Shown piece by piece: positions 1 through 11,488 of a stretch of 64,000 nucleotides of DNA. The stretch's first letter is position 1; each line of letters starts with the position of its first letter. The notes below the pieces were generated by a model. That model saw only the letters and a list, made by a program, of their open reading frames with translations. It ran no database searches and was not told where the DNA came from. The DNA is from Sanguinoderma infundibulare (lineage: Eukaryota > Basidiomycota > Agaricomycetes > Polyporales > Polyporaceae): the NCBI GenBank assembly GCA_032821775.1, contig JAVLRN010000014.1, positions 496,001-560,000 on the forward strand, given 5' to 3'. A program made the translations under genes and the position numbers.

Positions 1-1001
1 GATCACAATGCCAAGTGAGTCGTCCAATGCCAGCTAGTGACCAGGTACATGGCTGTATGCACGCATATAGTGAGGATACCTGGGTGTACCTCAGGTATGA
101 GAAGATAATATCAGGATGCCCACATTCTCGGCCATGTCAGCGCAGGCCATCCAGTGTCTCTTTGCTGCCTCACTCGCGAAGTTGTGTCTTTCCGTCAATC
201 CGAGGGACCTTTCTTTCATCTGCCTGCCTCCAACGTGCACAGTTGGTGTTGAGCTAATTGTTTCTTAGATGCATAACCTTGTCTGCTCCCAGCCTGGATA
301 GGCGGCCGCCGGTGGTCAATTTTGGCATGGCAGGGAGTTCGTGCGAAGTGTATTCAAGGCCATGTTCGAGTCGCCGACGTGGGCAAAGGAGCTCCTCGCC
401 TGGTGGATATGGTAAGTCAATTCCCGCTTTCATAGCCCAGTTCAACTAAGACAGCCATCTCGACAACCAGCCTCGTATTCGGCACGGCAGGCATGGACCT
501 GGTCAAGCTCCAGGTTCTGTGAGGGAACGCTGCGCTCATGCACTTCAAGAAGACCAGTGAGTGCACCATGGCGCGCGAGGTGGCCACACGCTGAAGAGAA
601 AGCCAGCTCTCCCCTCGAACGACGCGCATGGCATGGATGACGACGATGGCAACCGCACCAGTGACGGTGCAACCAAGAGCGGCGGCGAGCACGGCCGGAA
701 CAACACTGGCGAGGACAGCTTGGACAACAGCAGTGGTGAGGACAAACACGGCTCAGAAGGCGCAAATGACAATGGCAAGGATGGTGCAAACACCAATGGC
801 GACGAGGAAGGCGCGACCTGGAGCAGTGCGGGTGGTACCAAGTGCAAGGAGCTGGACACCAAGGCCGCGGTCCCCCAACCAGAGATGAAGTGTCCCTGCC
901 CTATGCCCAGGAAGAAGCAGCAAGAGAATGAGTTGGCTGCAGACACTGAGCACCCTCAGAACACCACGTGTGAGGATGTGGATGAGATGTATTCGGAGTA
1001 G
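1..1001 (+). pseudogene. Degenerate coding remnant, unknown
   Basis: Plus-strand frames look like exons. One, beginning after about 294, reads through FVRSVFKAMFESPTWAKELL and can be spliced near 412-474 to LVFGTAGMDLVKLQVL, where a TGA (one C-to-T step from CGA) interrupts it. A second open stretch, about 561-1001, is rich in Asp, Asn, Gly and Lys and ends at a TAG. I do not recognise a family. The stop and the lack of a clear start suggest a decayed gene or mobile-element relic; the two stretches may not belong together. Confidence 0.25.
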
Positions 1002-1738
1002 AGTATGCACACCAGCTAGCCTTCCTGATCTTGCTGACCTCGCGCTGCCTTCAGGTCCTCCACGATGACCTCCTTACTCAGCAGTACAGAGGATCTCATT
1101 GAACGCCTCGACCTTCTCCCTGCCCATTCTGTGTGCTCGCTCTCTTGGTGGCTCTCTCTGCTCTGCTCGCCTGTTCTCGCTCTGGCTGTTGATTTCCAAG
1201 TGCCTCGGTCTCTTTTTGTCTTGCTGCGGTCTCACGCTGGTCCACAAATTGCCTGCTCGTGCGCTCTCTCTTTTCATAATAGATGTCATGATGTATTGTC
1301 GCTCCGCCCGCCATAATTGATGATTTTGACCTTTCTTAAATTTTGTGTGCATCGAATGGTCATGGGCGAGTACCAGAGCAATGCCCTCCAGCAAGCCCAC
1401 TATATGGCAACTACAGCCTTTCACCGTACACTACCATACATCAGGGGGACTATTGTAGTCCTCTACCATTACTCCGCATCAGTCCTATATGTTGCTACCA
1501 TATCTCCGAATCAGTCCTGCATGGTGCTACCATATATCCCCATTGATCCTACATGGCACTACAACGAGCGCGCACCTATCCGACAGGCCACTACAGTATT
1601 TCCCCCAGCTCCGGCGAAATCCTACAGCGCCCCCGAGCACGCTCAGCTCTAAACTGTAGCCAATCGGCATGTCCGCCAGAAGGCTGCAGAGCCAGATTCT
1701 AAACTGGAATATCGGGTGAGGCACCTACTAACCACTAC
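1002..1738. other. No gene seen; degenerate short repeats
   Basis: No convincing coding exon. Around 1380-1570 there are imperfect direct repeats of about 40 bp built on CTACCATAT and ATCAGTCCTA-like words. Confidence 0.4.
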
Positions 1739-2093
1739 CATGGCTACAGAGCTAGATGCATTATTACAGGTCTTTCTAAACCTCAAACCCAGTTTGCTGA
1801 TGGTATGTCAAGGGAGGCGGGGACCGCCCATCACACAATGCATCAATGTCATGCGCAGACATTAACAAGTTGTCCCACCTTATCATCCTCAAGTACACGC
1901 CCATAGGCGACAGCTGCTGGTTGTCACCACTCACAGCATCAGCTACGGAAAATCCTACCCCGACCTCCCCAACATATCTGTACCTGTCGCAGCCTGACCT
2001 TGTGATGTCCCTCGACTCTTTCCTCCCAGCATGTCGTGCAATCCAGTCCAAGGAATCATTACAGCCAGGCCTCCACATGCTGGTGGTCAAATC
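1739..2093 (+). pseudogene. 5' part of host gene split by copia insertion
   Basis: An open frame runs from about 1739, is spliced at GTATGT (1803) to CAG (1858), and continues without a stop to the copia insertion point at 2093. The frame resumes in phase after the right LTR at 9307. The copia element is therefore inserted in coding sequence, and the AAATC target duplication is what joins the two halves. The peptide includes LYLSQPDLVMSLDSFLPACR. No family recognised; the true start lies upstream and was not found. Confidence 0.4.
2089..2093. repeat. Target-site duplication of copia element (left)
   Basis: AAATC immediately before the left LTR; the same five bases follow the right LTR at 9307-9311. 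Five bases is usual for Ty1/copia integration. Confidence 0.9.
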
Positions 2094-2454
2094 TGTTGAA
2101 CGTGCATAGCCGAGCATAGCGTTGCACGGCATAGCTGCGTATCTGGATATCGGCACAGCCCGATATCACATCTATCAGCACAGGCGCTGTATAGCCGCCT
2201 CCCACATGATTATTTCATGTGATGCACTGCCCACATACCTGTGTACTGGCAGTGCATTCTGGTACTGTATAGTTCTTACTAATACAGTTCCCCATGTAGT
2301 ATATATACGGCCCCCATTGGCCCTAATAGCAACAGTTCTTCTACTCTTCTCCTCATTCGTCTCTACAGCCTCTCTACCTCTCTAGCCAGGTGAGTATGTG
2401 TGACTGCTGCATCTAGTTGCACCCCACAGTGGGCAACCCCCACTGTACTCAACA
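2094..2454 (+). repeat. Left LTR of Ty1/copia element
   Basis: 361 bp, beginning TGTTGAAC and ending GTACTCAACA (TG...CA termini). The copy at 8946-9306 has the same length and differs at only five positions by eye, all transitions. A TATATA stretch and a CT-rich segment in the 3' half are plausible promoter parts. The near-identity implies recent insertion. Confidence 0.95.
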
Positions 2455-2471
2455 GGTTATGAGCCCTGGTC
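2455..2471 (+). other. Primer-binding site, half-tRNA initiator Met type
   Basis: Directly after the left LTR the sequence is GGTTATGAGCCCTGGTC. Its first twelve bases are the reverse complement of GGGCTCATAACC, the anticodon stem-loop of eukaryotic initiator tRNA-Met (anticodon CAT). Priming from the tRNA interior instead of the 3' CCA end is known for Drosophila copia and yeast Ty5. The match is seen in the sequence; use as primer is inferred. Confidence 0.75.
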
Positions 2472-2676
2472 AACGTTGTGGATACTGCGCCGCTCGCTGC
2501 TGGCTGCATTTCACTCCTCACCAGCTCACCTGGTGTTCTTTACATGTTTATCATCTATCCCTTGTTGCTGTTATGGCAGACTATCCATGTGTTGGATCAG
2601 GCGCGATCATACGCTGCCAGCCACACATGATGGTGGCTTGGATGTGGCGCGATCTTTGTTATCGCTGCCTGCCAAT

Positions 2677-3347
2677 TAAGGCTGAATGTGGGTATGGGTT
2701 CCTTGCAGGTATACCCATATATACCTGGATCTGGACCTGTGGGTATGGGTCTTGTGGGTATGGGTACCTGGTGCATAGGTCAGGCACAGATCCAGGTCAG
2801 AGGTTTTGAGGCTGTGGGTTACCTCCAGGTTACCCATGGGTTTTTCCAAAAAGATAAATAGTCTGTATGTCTTCAATGAGTGGTCTATATAATCTATTTG
2901 CCTACAAAAAGTGCAGTAGAAACTGTTTGTTTGATTGAACTATAATATCTAGTGTATTGTCTTCAGCCTTCTCTCCAGCCTATGCAGGTGCTCAAACCTT
3001 GCACCTGATCTGGAATTTAAGGTGTTCAAGTTTCTGACCATCAAAGAGCTTCTCACAATTAAACCTGTGTCCAAGGAGTGGTAGGAAGTGATATACCTGC
3101 CCAAAGGACACAATTGGGTGAACATTTCACACAAAACAGCTTTAACTTGTATGTATTTTGGTGGGTCTTGCAGGTATCCATAGGTACAGGTCTTTATGTG
3201 GGTAAACCCATGGGTACAGGTCAAAGATCTGTGGGTATGGGTCAATACAGGTCTTGACCTGCACAGGTCCAGGTCAAGCCCTCTGAGGCCTCAATACCCA
3301 CAGGTACAGGTCCAGGTCAACCCACAGGTGATCCGCGTTCAGCCTTA
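2677..3347. mobile_element. Nested hAT-type MITE, 671 bp, CpG-poor
   Basis: Begins TAAGGCTGAA and ends TTCAGCCTTA (10-bp perfect inverted termini), flanked by the 8-bp direct duplication CTGCCAAT at 2669-2676 and 3348-3355. Terminus and duplication length match the autonomous hAT element at 10,265-16,867, so this is probably a non-coding relative mobilised by that transposase type. Both subterminal regions carry many GTGGGTATGGGT and ACAGGTCCAGGT-like repeats. It sits inside the copia leader, so it entered this copia lineage after the leader existed. I see only two CpG dinucleotides, both within the right terminus. Confidence 0.9.
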
Positions 3348-3480
3348 CTGCCAATGCCACAAGAGGGGGAACCTATGCCAGTATACGCTTCCGGCATTCC
3401 TCTCTTCTCTTTGATTGTCGTTGAGAATGATGACTAACTAGTCTCTTCTGTCCAGACTTCAAACCATCTTATCGATTGCC

Positions 3481-6400
3481 ATGTCGAAGGACCTCGTCAA
3501 CGCCGTTCCTCTCCTCACCGGCCCCAACTACCTTGTATGGGCGCCGAAAATGCAGGCTTTCCTCCAGTCCAAGAGTTGTTGGGTCAAACCGATGACTAGG
3601 ACCAAGCCCGCTACCACCACCAATCAGGACGAGATTGACAAGTGGGATGAGGACAACTCCTCTGCTCGAGGCAACATCCGTCTCCGTGTCGACGACACCA
3701 TCAGCACCGCGATCGAGTCCAAGACCACTGCCAAGGAGGTCTGGGACCACCTCAAGGACACCTACGGTAAGCCCAGCATCCCGGTTGTCTACCAGGACTT
3801 CTGCGCAGCCATGGGCATCACCATCCCTGCTGATGGCAACCCCATCCCCACGATGGACAAGCTCTGCGTGCACTTCCAGACCCTTGAGACCAACAAGTTC
3901 ACCGTCGCTGAGCACATCAAGGGGATGATCCTCCTCTCAAAGCTCCCACCGGCGATGGACCCCGTCATCCAGGTCTACATCTTGGGGATCACTGGCACAG
4001 TGGTGAACCCTGCTGTCCACCAGGTGACCTTCAACGAGGTGCGCAACCGCGTAATCATACACTGGGAGCAGCACCAGGGGCGCCACCAGCAGAAGCCGTG
4101 CGACAGCGCGAACAAGATCTCAGTGGTCAAGCGCAAGCCGCAAGACCCTACCTTCCACCAGCAGCAGCGCCCGCAAGGGCAGCAGCAGCAGCAGCGCCCG
4201 CATGGGCAGCAGCACCAGCAGCAGCGCCCTCAGGGGCAGCAGCAGCAAGGCCAAGGCCATCGTGGTCGGCGTGGAGGACACGGCCGTTTCCAGCAGCACC
4301 AAGGTGCGCACCAGCATGCCCACATCGTGCACGTTGCTGAACTCCCCACCATCACCAAGGGCATGCTGCCGCACTTGGAGGACCCACGCGTGCTCCTGCA
4401 CAAGCCCGTCCATGCAGAGACCGGCCCCAACCACCAGTACCCTGTGCTCACGCGTGCATTCGCCCTTGCGACACAGTTAGGCGTGGAGCTGACTGTCGAG
4501 TGCATCAAGATGCTCAAGGTGCTCGTCATGGCCAGCGGCCAGTACAGCCGCATCAACGAGGACGCCCTCAAGGACCCCGTCCCAACGCCGAGGACTGAGT
4601 CGCCCTTAACACACTCATCACTGGAATCCTCCGCGACGTTCAGCACGGACTCCCACCGCACCAGCCCGGACGTGTTGCGCAGCCCAATGCCCATCGCGGG
4701 CCCCAGCAGCGCACGGATTGTTGAGGTGGACAGCAACGAGGACACGGACCACGAGGACCGTGAGCCCAAGCGCCGCCGGCGCACCCTCAGGGAATGCATC
4801 AGGCCACACCTAAGGGAGCGCATAGGCGCAGTTGCCGAGGACGTGGACATGGAGGATACCGTGTCCCTCGGGCTCAGCAGTGAAGACGAGCAGGACGACG
4901 ACGTCGAGGAGTTCTTTGATCATCAATGGTCAGTCCCTTCCCCACTACACCATGAGTTGTATGCTGACTGCATGCCTCAATTGGCAGTGACTAGTATCGC
5001 AAGACCCTCTCATCGTGTAGGATCATCGCGCGTACCTGTAGCTACACCTGTATTACAAGTGGCTACAGAAGATAATACATGTATTCACTGCTCTACATAT
5101 GCAGCGTGCGCGAAGTGTAAGGGGAAAGCGAAATCAGTTGTTAACAACGACCTTTGGATGCTCGACTCAGGAGCGTCCATGCACTTCACCTATTCTATGG
5201 GTGATTTTGCTGATTTCTGCTACTACAAGACCAAACTGCCACTCAACACTGCTGATGGTGTAACCTATATGACTGGCGAAGGCACTGTTTTCCTATTACT
5301 GGAAACAGGTGAAACGTTAAGGCTGAAAAATGTCGCCTTTGTTCCTAATCTCACCAACAAACTCATTTCTATGGGTGCTCTTCTGTGAGATGGGATGTTG
5401 GCGCATGCTACTACCGCCAAGATCTCGCTCTACCGCAACAATGAGCATGTCGTTTCTTTTGAACCGCGCAATGTTGGTGATACAATTTATGTTATTTATG
5501 TGCAGCCTGTACAGGCGTGAAACATGGTTGCACTGAAAGGCGTAGATCATGAAACTCTCCACCGTCGCTTAGGTCATCCTTCAGACGATGTGTTGAGGCA
5601 TCTTCGAAAACACACTGAGAAGTGTCCAATTGTTGAGACTCCTAAAAAGGACTCGATTTGCCGTGGATGTGCTGAAGGCAAAATGCCATCGCAATCTCAC
5701 CTGATTGACAATCGGCGTGCATCCCGACCTTTTGAGCTGATCCATGTTGATCTGAAATCTTTCCCTGTGCTGTTGTACCACAAGTACCAGCATGCAATCC
5801 TACTCTATGATGACTACTCATCATATGTGTGGGTGATTTGCCTTCGCACCAAAGACAATGCACTGCAGGCTACACGACAATGGTTCTCATATGTCGAGAC
5901 ACAGTTCAATGCGAAAGTAATCAAGTGGAAATCAGATTCTGGAGGTGAACTCAAATCACACGCCTTCAACAACATGCTCAAAGACAGAGGCATTGAGATC
6001 ATTCCTAGCGCGCCTCATATTCATCAACAGAATGGCTGCGCTGAGCAAATCATTCGTACACTTATAGACAAGAGCGAGGCAATGCGGCATGATGCCTGCA
6101 TCCCTCAATCTTGGTGGGAATTCTCCTTCGAACACACAGTGCACCTGTACAACAGGACCCCTATTCGTTGCCTTGAATGGCGGACACCATATGAACTTTT
6201 GAATGGTACCAAGCCAGACATCAGTCATCTATGTGTATTCGGTTGTGGTGCATATGTCTTTTTGCCCCCCGAAGTCCGCAAGAATAAATTATCGCCCAAG
6301 TCGGAGCTGATGATTTATCTTGGTGTCGGTGCCGGTAACCACAATCATAAGTTTATGCGCTCACCAAACAATGTCATCTTCACAGCTGCTCAAGCACTAT

Positions 6401-8895
6401 TTGATGAAAGTTTGTTTCCGAAATGCACACATAAAAAGAAGCGACATGGGCAGCAGAGTGCGCCCGAACCAGTTGAACCTGCGGACCAGGCAATTACTCC
6501 TTCTTTACTCCCTGATGACGATGAAGAGCAACATCGTCCTCCCAGAAAACCTTCCACAAAGGGCAAGGGAAATGTGCAAGGCCAAGCGCATGCACCAGCT
6601 CCAGCTGTACCCCCTGTACCTCCTCAACCTCGCGCACAGCGCGGAGGAGATGTACCAGTAGTGCAACACTCTCTGCTGCCGCAACCTCCTCTGGTTGAAC
6701 AGCCAGTCATACCACGATGGTCTGTGAGGGAGCGGAATGTACCAGTTCGCGAAGGTAATGTCTATGGTGAATCACGTCACCCTATGGACATTTTTAAGGA
6801 TGTTGAGAAACGGGGATCGTGGAAGAGGTTGGTTGGCGAGATACCGAGTCACTCTCGGACCGCACCACCTTCAAGGGATGAGCAGGTTCCCGGACCTAGC
6901 CATGCCCGATCACTTCCACAATCACACAATAGATCCGCTGTACGCGGACCACCCGTTCCACTTCCACCTTCGATGCGCATGCACAGGGAATCAACCCCTG
7001 TAATCTCGTCTAGTGGTAGTGACAACGATGATGAGGAAGAGGAGGACTTGGGCTCAGACCCAATACCTATACCTGCAGAACCTCAACCTCAACCTCAGTC
7101 ACCCGCTCCTAGTCCAGATCGCTCAGACCCCGACGATGACGATGATGACGATGACGACGAGGATGAAGATGAATATGAATCAGAAGAAAAGTCGTCAGGT
7201 CACTCGTCAGAAGAAGTCGAAGGTGTCTTGCGTGCCTCTAGAATTGATGTGGCAAAACTATGCCGGGAAGGGGGAGCTAGTCTCATCCAATACCTTATTG
7301 CAAAGGTGATTCCACCAGATGAGGGGGAGAAAGTCTCACCGCCCAATGTGCGCGAGTGGACTTATCGTGATATTACCAGTCTACCAAAGGCTGAGCAAAA
7401 GGAGTGGTTTACCGCTTGCCGCGAAGAATTAGAGGCCCTTCGCAGGCGCGATGTTTATGACTTGGTCGACCGTCCGAAAGGACACAAGGTTGTGAAAAAC
7501 CACTGGGTATTCGACGTCAAAACTGACGGTCGCAAGAAAGCCAGACTTGTAGCGAAAGGCTTCTCCCAGGTTGAAGGTGAAGACTTCGACAAGATATTCT
7601 CCCCAGTTGTCCGCTTCAAGACAGTTCGTCTCATCATGGCTCTTGCAGCACTCGAGGACTGGCACATCTCAGGACTCGATGTTCGCAGTGCTTATTTGTA
7701 TGGCAAGCTGGACGAGGAGATCTACCTGGAGCAGCCAGAAGGATTTCGCATCCCTGGCTCTGAGCACAAAGTCTTCAGACTGAAGCGTGCTCTATATGGA
7801 CTTAAGCAGGCAGGTTTAGCATGGTGGCGCACCTTGTCTGAGTCCATGAAGTTGATGGGCTATCACCAGCTCACCAATGATGCAGGTTTATACATCTACA
7901 AGTGTCACTCTGATGGTGCTATAGTAGTTGTAATTGTCTACATTGACGATGCACTTTTCTGTGGGCGTGACAAGAAGCTTGTAGCTAGACTTAAAGCTCG
8001 CTTCATGAACAAGTGGGAATGCTGTGATTTAGGTGATGTGAAGGAGTTTTTGCGCATGCGCATCACTCGTATTGGCTGAAAGATCTTTTTAGATCAACAC
8101 GCATACTTGGAGAAAGTACTGGACTGCTGCGGCATGACAAATGCACGACCGTCTTCAACTCCACTCCCTGCGGGTTACATACCTGCCCCCAACACAGGAC
8201 AAGCTACACCGGAGCTTCGCTCCAGGTATCAGAAAGTTATCGGCTCTCTTCTCTATCTCATGCTAGGTACGAGGCCGGATATAGCTTTCGCTGTGACCAA
8301 ACTGGCACAGTACGCCGCAAACCCAACCAAGGATCATCTCAGAAAGGCACTTCACATTTGCTGCTACCTCATCAGTACCAAGAACTATGCCTTGATTTAC
8401 AATGGCGATTCTTAACTCGGCTTAATTGCTACAACCGACAGTGACTGGGCTTCAGACCCACACTCTCGACGATCACAAACCAGCTTCATGCTGAAGTTAG
8501 TGAACTGTGCATTCTTGTGGGTTTCACGTGCACAGAAGACCATTGCTCTTTCCTCTACTAAGCCTGAGTATATGGCAATGAGCGACTGTAGTCGCCAAAT
8601 AGTCTGGGTTCACAACTTGCTTACTAAACTTGGCTATAACCTCGGTCGTGTACCATTATCTGGAGATAATCAAGGCTCCATACACATCAGACAAAATGCT
8701 GTCACGGAAGCAAGGTCGAAGCACATTGACATCCGTTACCATTATGTTTGTGAAGTGTACGATCGAGGTATCACCGACATATTCTATGTCGAAGGGACTG
8801 ATAATCCTGCTGATATTCTTACCAAGAATTTGGGCACTGTGAAGTTCCACCACTTCCGTCCCCATCTTGGCTTGCATTTCCCTAAGGCAGCTTAA
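3481..8895 (+). pseudogene. copia gag-pol polyprotein with four in-frame stops
   Basis: One frame of 1,804 codons. Residues 1 to about 210 are a copia-type Gag (UBN2-like) region, starting MSKDLVNAVPLLTGPNYLVW. A Gln/His/Arg-rich tract follows at about 218-275; no CX2CX4HX4C knuckle is visible. Protease LDSGAS has its Asp near residue 562. Integrase has the HRRLGH...CRGC zinc motif (from about 693) and Asp 757, Asp 819, Glu 855, which is D,D(35)E spacing. Reverse transcriptase has YIDD at about 1487. RNase H starts with TDSDW (about 1652). Stops are TGA 5386, TGA 5518, TGA 8077 and TAA 8413. Each is one C-to-T step from CGA or CAA, and the frame is otherwise unbroken. Confidence 0.93.
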
Positions 8896-8934
8896 AGCAC
8901 CATATCCGCTTGCGTACTTGTGAGTGCGTACTTA

Positions 8935-8945
8935 GCGAGAGGGAG
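8935..8945 (+). other. Polypurine tract of copia element
   Basis: GCGAGAGGGAG abuts the TG of the right LTR, the position expected for plus-strand priming. Confidence 0.7.
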
Positions 8946-9306
8946 TGTTGAACGCACATAGCCGAGCATAGCGTTGCACGGCATAGCTGCGTATCTGGAT
9001 ATCGGCACAGCCCGATATCACATCTATCAGCACAGGCGCTGTATAGCCGCCTCCCACATGATTATTTCATGTGATGCACTGCCCACATACCTGTGTACTG
9101 GCAGTGCATTCTGGTACTGTATAGTTCTTACTAATACAGTTCCCCATGTAGTATATATATGGCCCCCATTGGTCCTAATAGCAACAGTTCTTCTACTCTT
9201 CTCCTCATTCGTCTCTACAGCCTCTCTACCTCTCTAGCCAGGTGAGTATGTGTGACTGCTGCATCTAGTTGCACTCCACAGTGGGCAACCCCCACTGTAC
9301 TCAACA
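8946..9306 (+). repeat. Right LTR of Ty1/copia element
   Basis: 361 bp. Five differences from the left LTR: two adjacent near the 5' end (GTG versus GCA), one beside the TATATA run, one about 12 bp later, and one about 40 bp from the 3' end. All are C/T or G/A. AAATC follows at 9307-9311. Confidence 0.95.
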
Positions 9307-9477
9307 AAATCCCGCTTGTTGGAATGTCTCCGCCAGTTGGAGACCAATCGTATACATATTTTGAATGCCGTTGAAGCGCTGTGGAAGGAAATTAGAAAGC
9401 AGAAGAAGGGAGAGGCTGATGTTGATGGCGGCAAGGGAGAGCACATGCCAGAAGAAGTGAAGAAGCTAAGGATTTGA
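9307..9477 (+). pseudogene. 3' part of host gene split by copia insertion
   Basis: The frame broken at 2093 resumes here in phase and runs to TGA at 9475-9477. The end is charged and helix-like (for example LWKEIRKQKKGEADVDGGKG), suggesting a coiled or basic tail. Without the insertion, exon 2 would read straight across. No family recognised. Confidence 0.4.
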
Positions 9478-10256
9478 TGCCATGTGCTACGTAGTATTTG
9501 TGTCTGTAACCCAGCAGTTCCAGAGGTTGCCAAGTTTCGTATTACAACAGTCCCAGAGGTCGCCAGGTTTCGTGCAAGTGATAACTCGCACATTTGGTGG
9601 TGGGGAGGGGCGGTGGTGGTGGCTAGAGGCGGGGAAGAACTCCCGGGATGCGCAACAACTGTTGCGCTCCACACGAGAGGATGCCGGACTCAGGGCTGAG
9701 TTCAGGAGTTAACCCGCTCAGCCCAAGAGGTTGTCGAAGTGAAAGTTCGTGGGCCGGGAGCGGTAGTGGATCGCGATGCTTCCGTTCGTTAGGCGCCCAT
9801 CAACCGGGCCGCCACTTTCCGTTAGGCGCCCATGATGTTATATCCGGCCGACCACCGAAAATGGTCTAAACTTCAGGAGGTTAGGGGTGAATAACCGAAT
9901 TTTGGCCAATCAGCGACCCCCAAAAATGGCCAGAAATCGCAAAAATGACCTATGAGCTCTTGGGCGTTTATTCGGGGGTCCTCATGACCCACGGCGGCGT
10001 CTTCGGCCACGTGAAAGTTGGGCGCTAAGGCACGCACTCTTTGTTAGCAGGACTATGTACGTTGCCTGACGATCATCCAGCAGGTGAAGTCCTCACTAGC
10101 GTTTTCTGCCGCGCCGGATCCCATTCGTACTACAAGCGCGACCTGATCGCCAGGCCCCATATAAAAAGTGGTAAATTTCATATAAGCGCCTATATAACGT
10201 TCGGCGGAATCCGGCGGCAGGCGCCTAATATCTCCAATATTCTGCCAGTGGTCAAC
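9478..10256. repeat. Non-coding interval with a possible small TIR element
   Basis: About 9508-9580 holds two imperfect copies of a 35-bp unit centred on CCAGAGGTTGCCAAGTTTCG. TTAGGCGCCCAT occurs twice near 9788 and 9821, and an inverted GGCGCCTAATA occurs near 10,222. These could be the ends of a roughly 400-bp foldback or MITE, but no target duplication is clear. No coding exon seen. Confidence 0.35.
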
Positions 10257-10264
10257 GTTTCAAC
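10257..10264. repeat. Target-site duplication of hAT element (left)
   Basis: GTTTCAAC, repeated exactly at 16,868-16,875. Eight bases is the hAT superfamily length. Confidence 0.95.
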
Positions 10265-10510
10265 TAAGGCTGAACACGGGTGCGGGTCTTTTGGTGGGTA
10301 ACCCGATCCGGACCCGCCAAAAAACCCACGGGTGCGGGTCTTCCGGGTGCGGGTTACCCGCTAGCGGGTATCCTGCGGATCCGGGTAGAGCTTTCTTCAT
10401 TTTCATAGAAACCCACGGGTACCCGCAACACCCGCAAGCCATTGGTGGCTTTTTTGTATGTAATTCGCACAGCTGAGAATCCCCACTCAGATTACAATAA
10501 ATCTGTTGTA

Positions 10511-11488
10511 CTACTCATCATCCGACATGTGTGATTGTAAGCTAGGCATACTCTCATCTGTTCCATATCCATCTGTACGCTCACACTCACTACCAGTTGG
10601 GAGAACGAGAAGACCTGATCGCTCAACCGAAACGGACGTTGGCTGCACCAGCTGAACAATCCAGCGCGTCGTCGGGAGGGGCATGGTGTTTGTGGTAGGA
10701 TGAGGAATGTAAGTGGCCCGCGCCGGGACCAACCTGGCGCACATCTCAATGAGGGCCCAGGTGGGTGACACTGTAGGTAGAGACAGGGCGGTCAGTATAC
10801 TGTAGATAGGCACAGAAAAAATGTTGGACAAACGTTGGGGATGGGCATCCACAGATGCAACAACAGGCTCGAGCGTGGGGGGATTCGGTTCGGGATCAAC
10901 GTATGTGATGGGGGGAATGTTAGGGTCGTCGAACACGTCCTATGGCGGGGATGGCGTTAATGGGGTGTGATCGGCAATATGAAAAAAAAAAAACGACGTA
11001 CACCGGGAAGGCTGCCGAGGAGCCACTCGACCGCAGTCTCGAGAACGTACGCGGCCGACTCGGGCTGTTGGAGTGTGAGTGTCTCGGCGACAAGCTCACC
11101 TACAAACTCGTAGTACATGCTAGTGGGGATGTCGTCGCGGTCGGCGTAAAAGGCGCGATAGCCCAGGACAAAGTGGAGGAGGAGCTCACGCTCCTCCTCG
11201 GTGATGCCGGTCGCGCTGACAGTCGGACCCTGGATCTTCCGGATCCAGTCGTTGAACATGGACGGCGGACCGCGGGCGGCGTCGAAGTCACCCGTGGGGA
11301 CGGTGAACTGTATTGAGAAAGTAATGAGTATGGGTGCGCAATTCATATGATATTAAATAACCTACCGGTACAGTTTTGGCGGCGCTGTCGACCAGAATGG
11401 TGATTTGGTCGATGGGGCCGAATAAACGGTTCGCCCACGGTTCGGGGAAGAAGAGTATCGAGATGGGAGAGTTGACGCTACGGGACAT
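10511..11488 (-). CDS. Accessory gene inside hAT element, unknown function
   Basis: Three exons with clean GT..AG introns in phase 0: 11,488-11,366, 11,307-11,002 and 10,939-10,511, giving 285 residues. It starts MSRSVNSPISILFFPEPWAN and ends in an acidic/Ser-rich MPSLQSHMSDDE tail. I chose the ATG at 11,488 because the upstream in-frame extension has low-complexity, non-exon-like sequence. No DNA-binding or catalytic motif is recognisable. It lies within the hAT termini and diverges from the transposase side, so it travels with the element. An unbroken spliced frame suggests selection or recent arrival. Confidence 0.6.

Larger units (their letters stand above)
2094..9306 (+). mobile_element. 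Complete Ty1/copia LTR retrotransposon, nonsense-damaged
   Basis: Two 361-bp LTRs flanked by AAATC on both sides enclose a primer-binding site, one gag-pol frame in the order Gag, protease, integrase, reverse transcriptase, RNase H, and a purine tract directly before the right LTR. Integrase before reverse transcriptase defines the copia (Pseudoviridae-type) order. The body is 7,213 bp, but 671 bp of the leader is a nested MITE. Four in-frame stops make this copy non-autonomous as it stands. Confidence 0.95.

Noticed and set aside
4230..4850. 206-codon minus-strand frame
   Set aside because: Antisense to copia Gag; no domain and Ser/Arg-rich shadow composition.
5386..5520. Programmed readthrough at the two Gag-Pol TGA codons
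   Set aside because: Readthrough of gag stops is known in some retroelements, but two more stops lie inside reverse transcriptase/RNase H and all fit C-to-T decay, so mutation is simpler.
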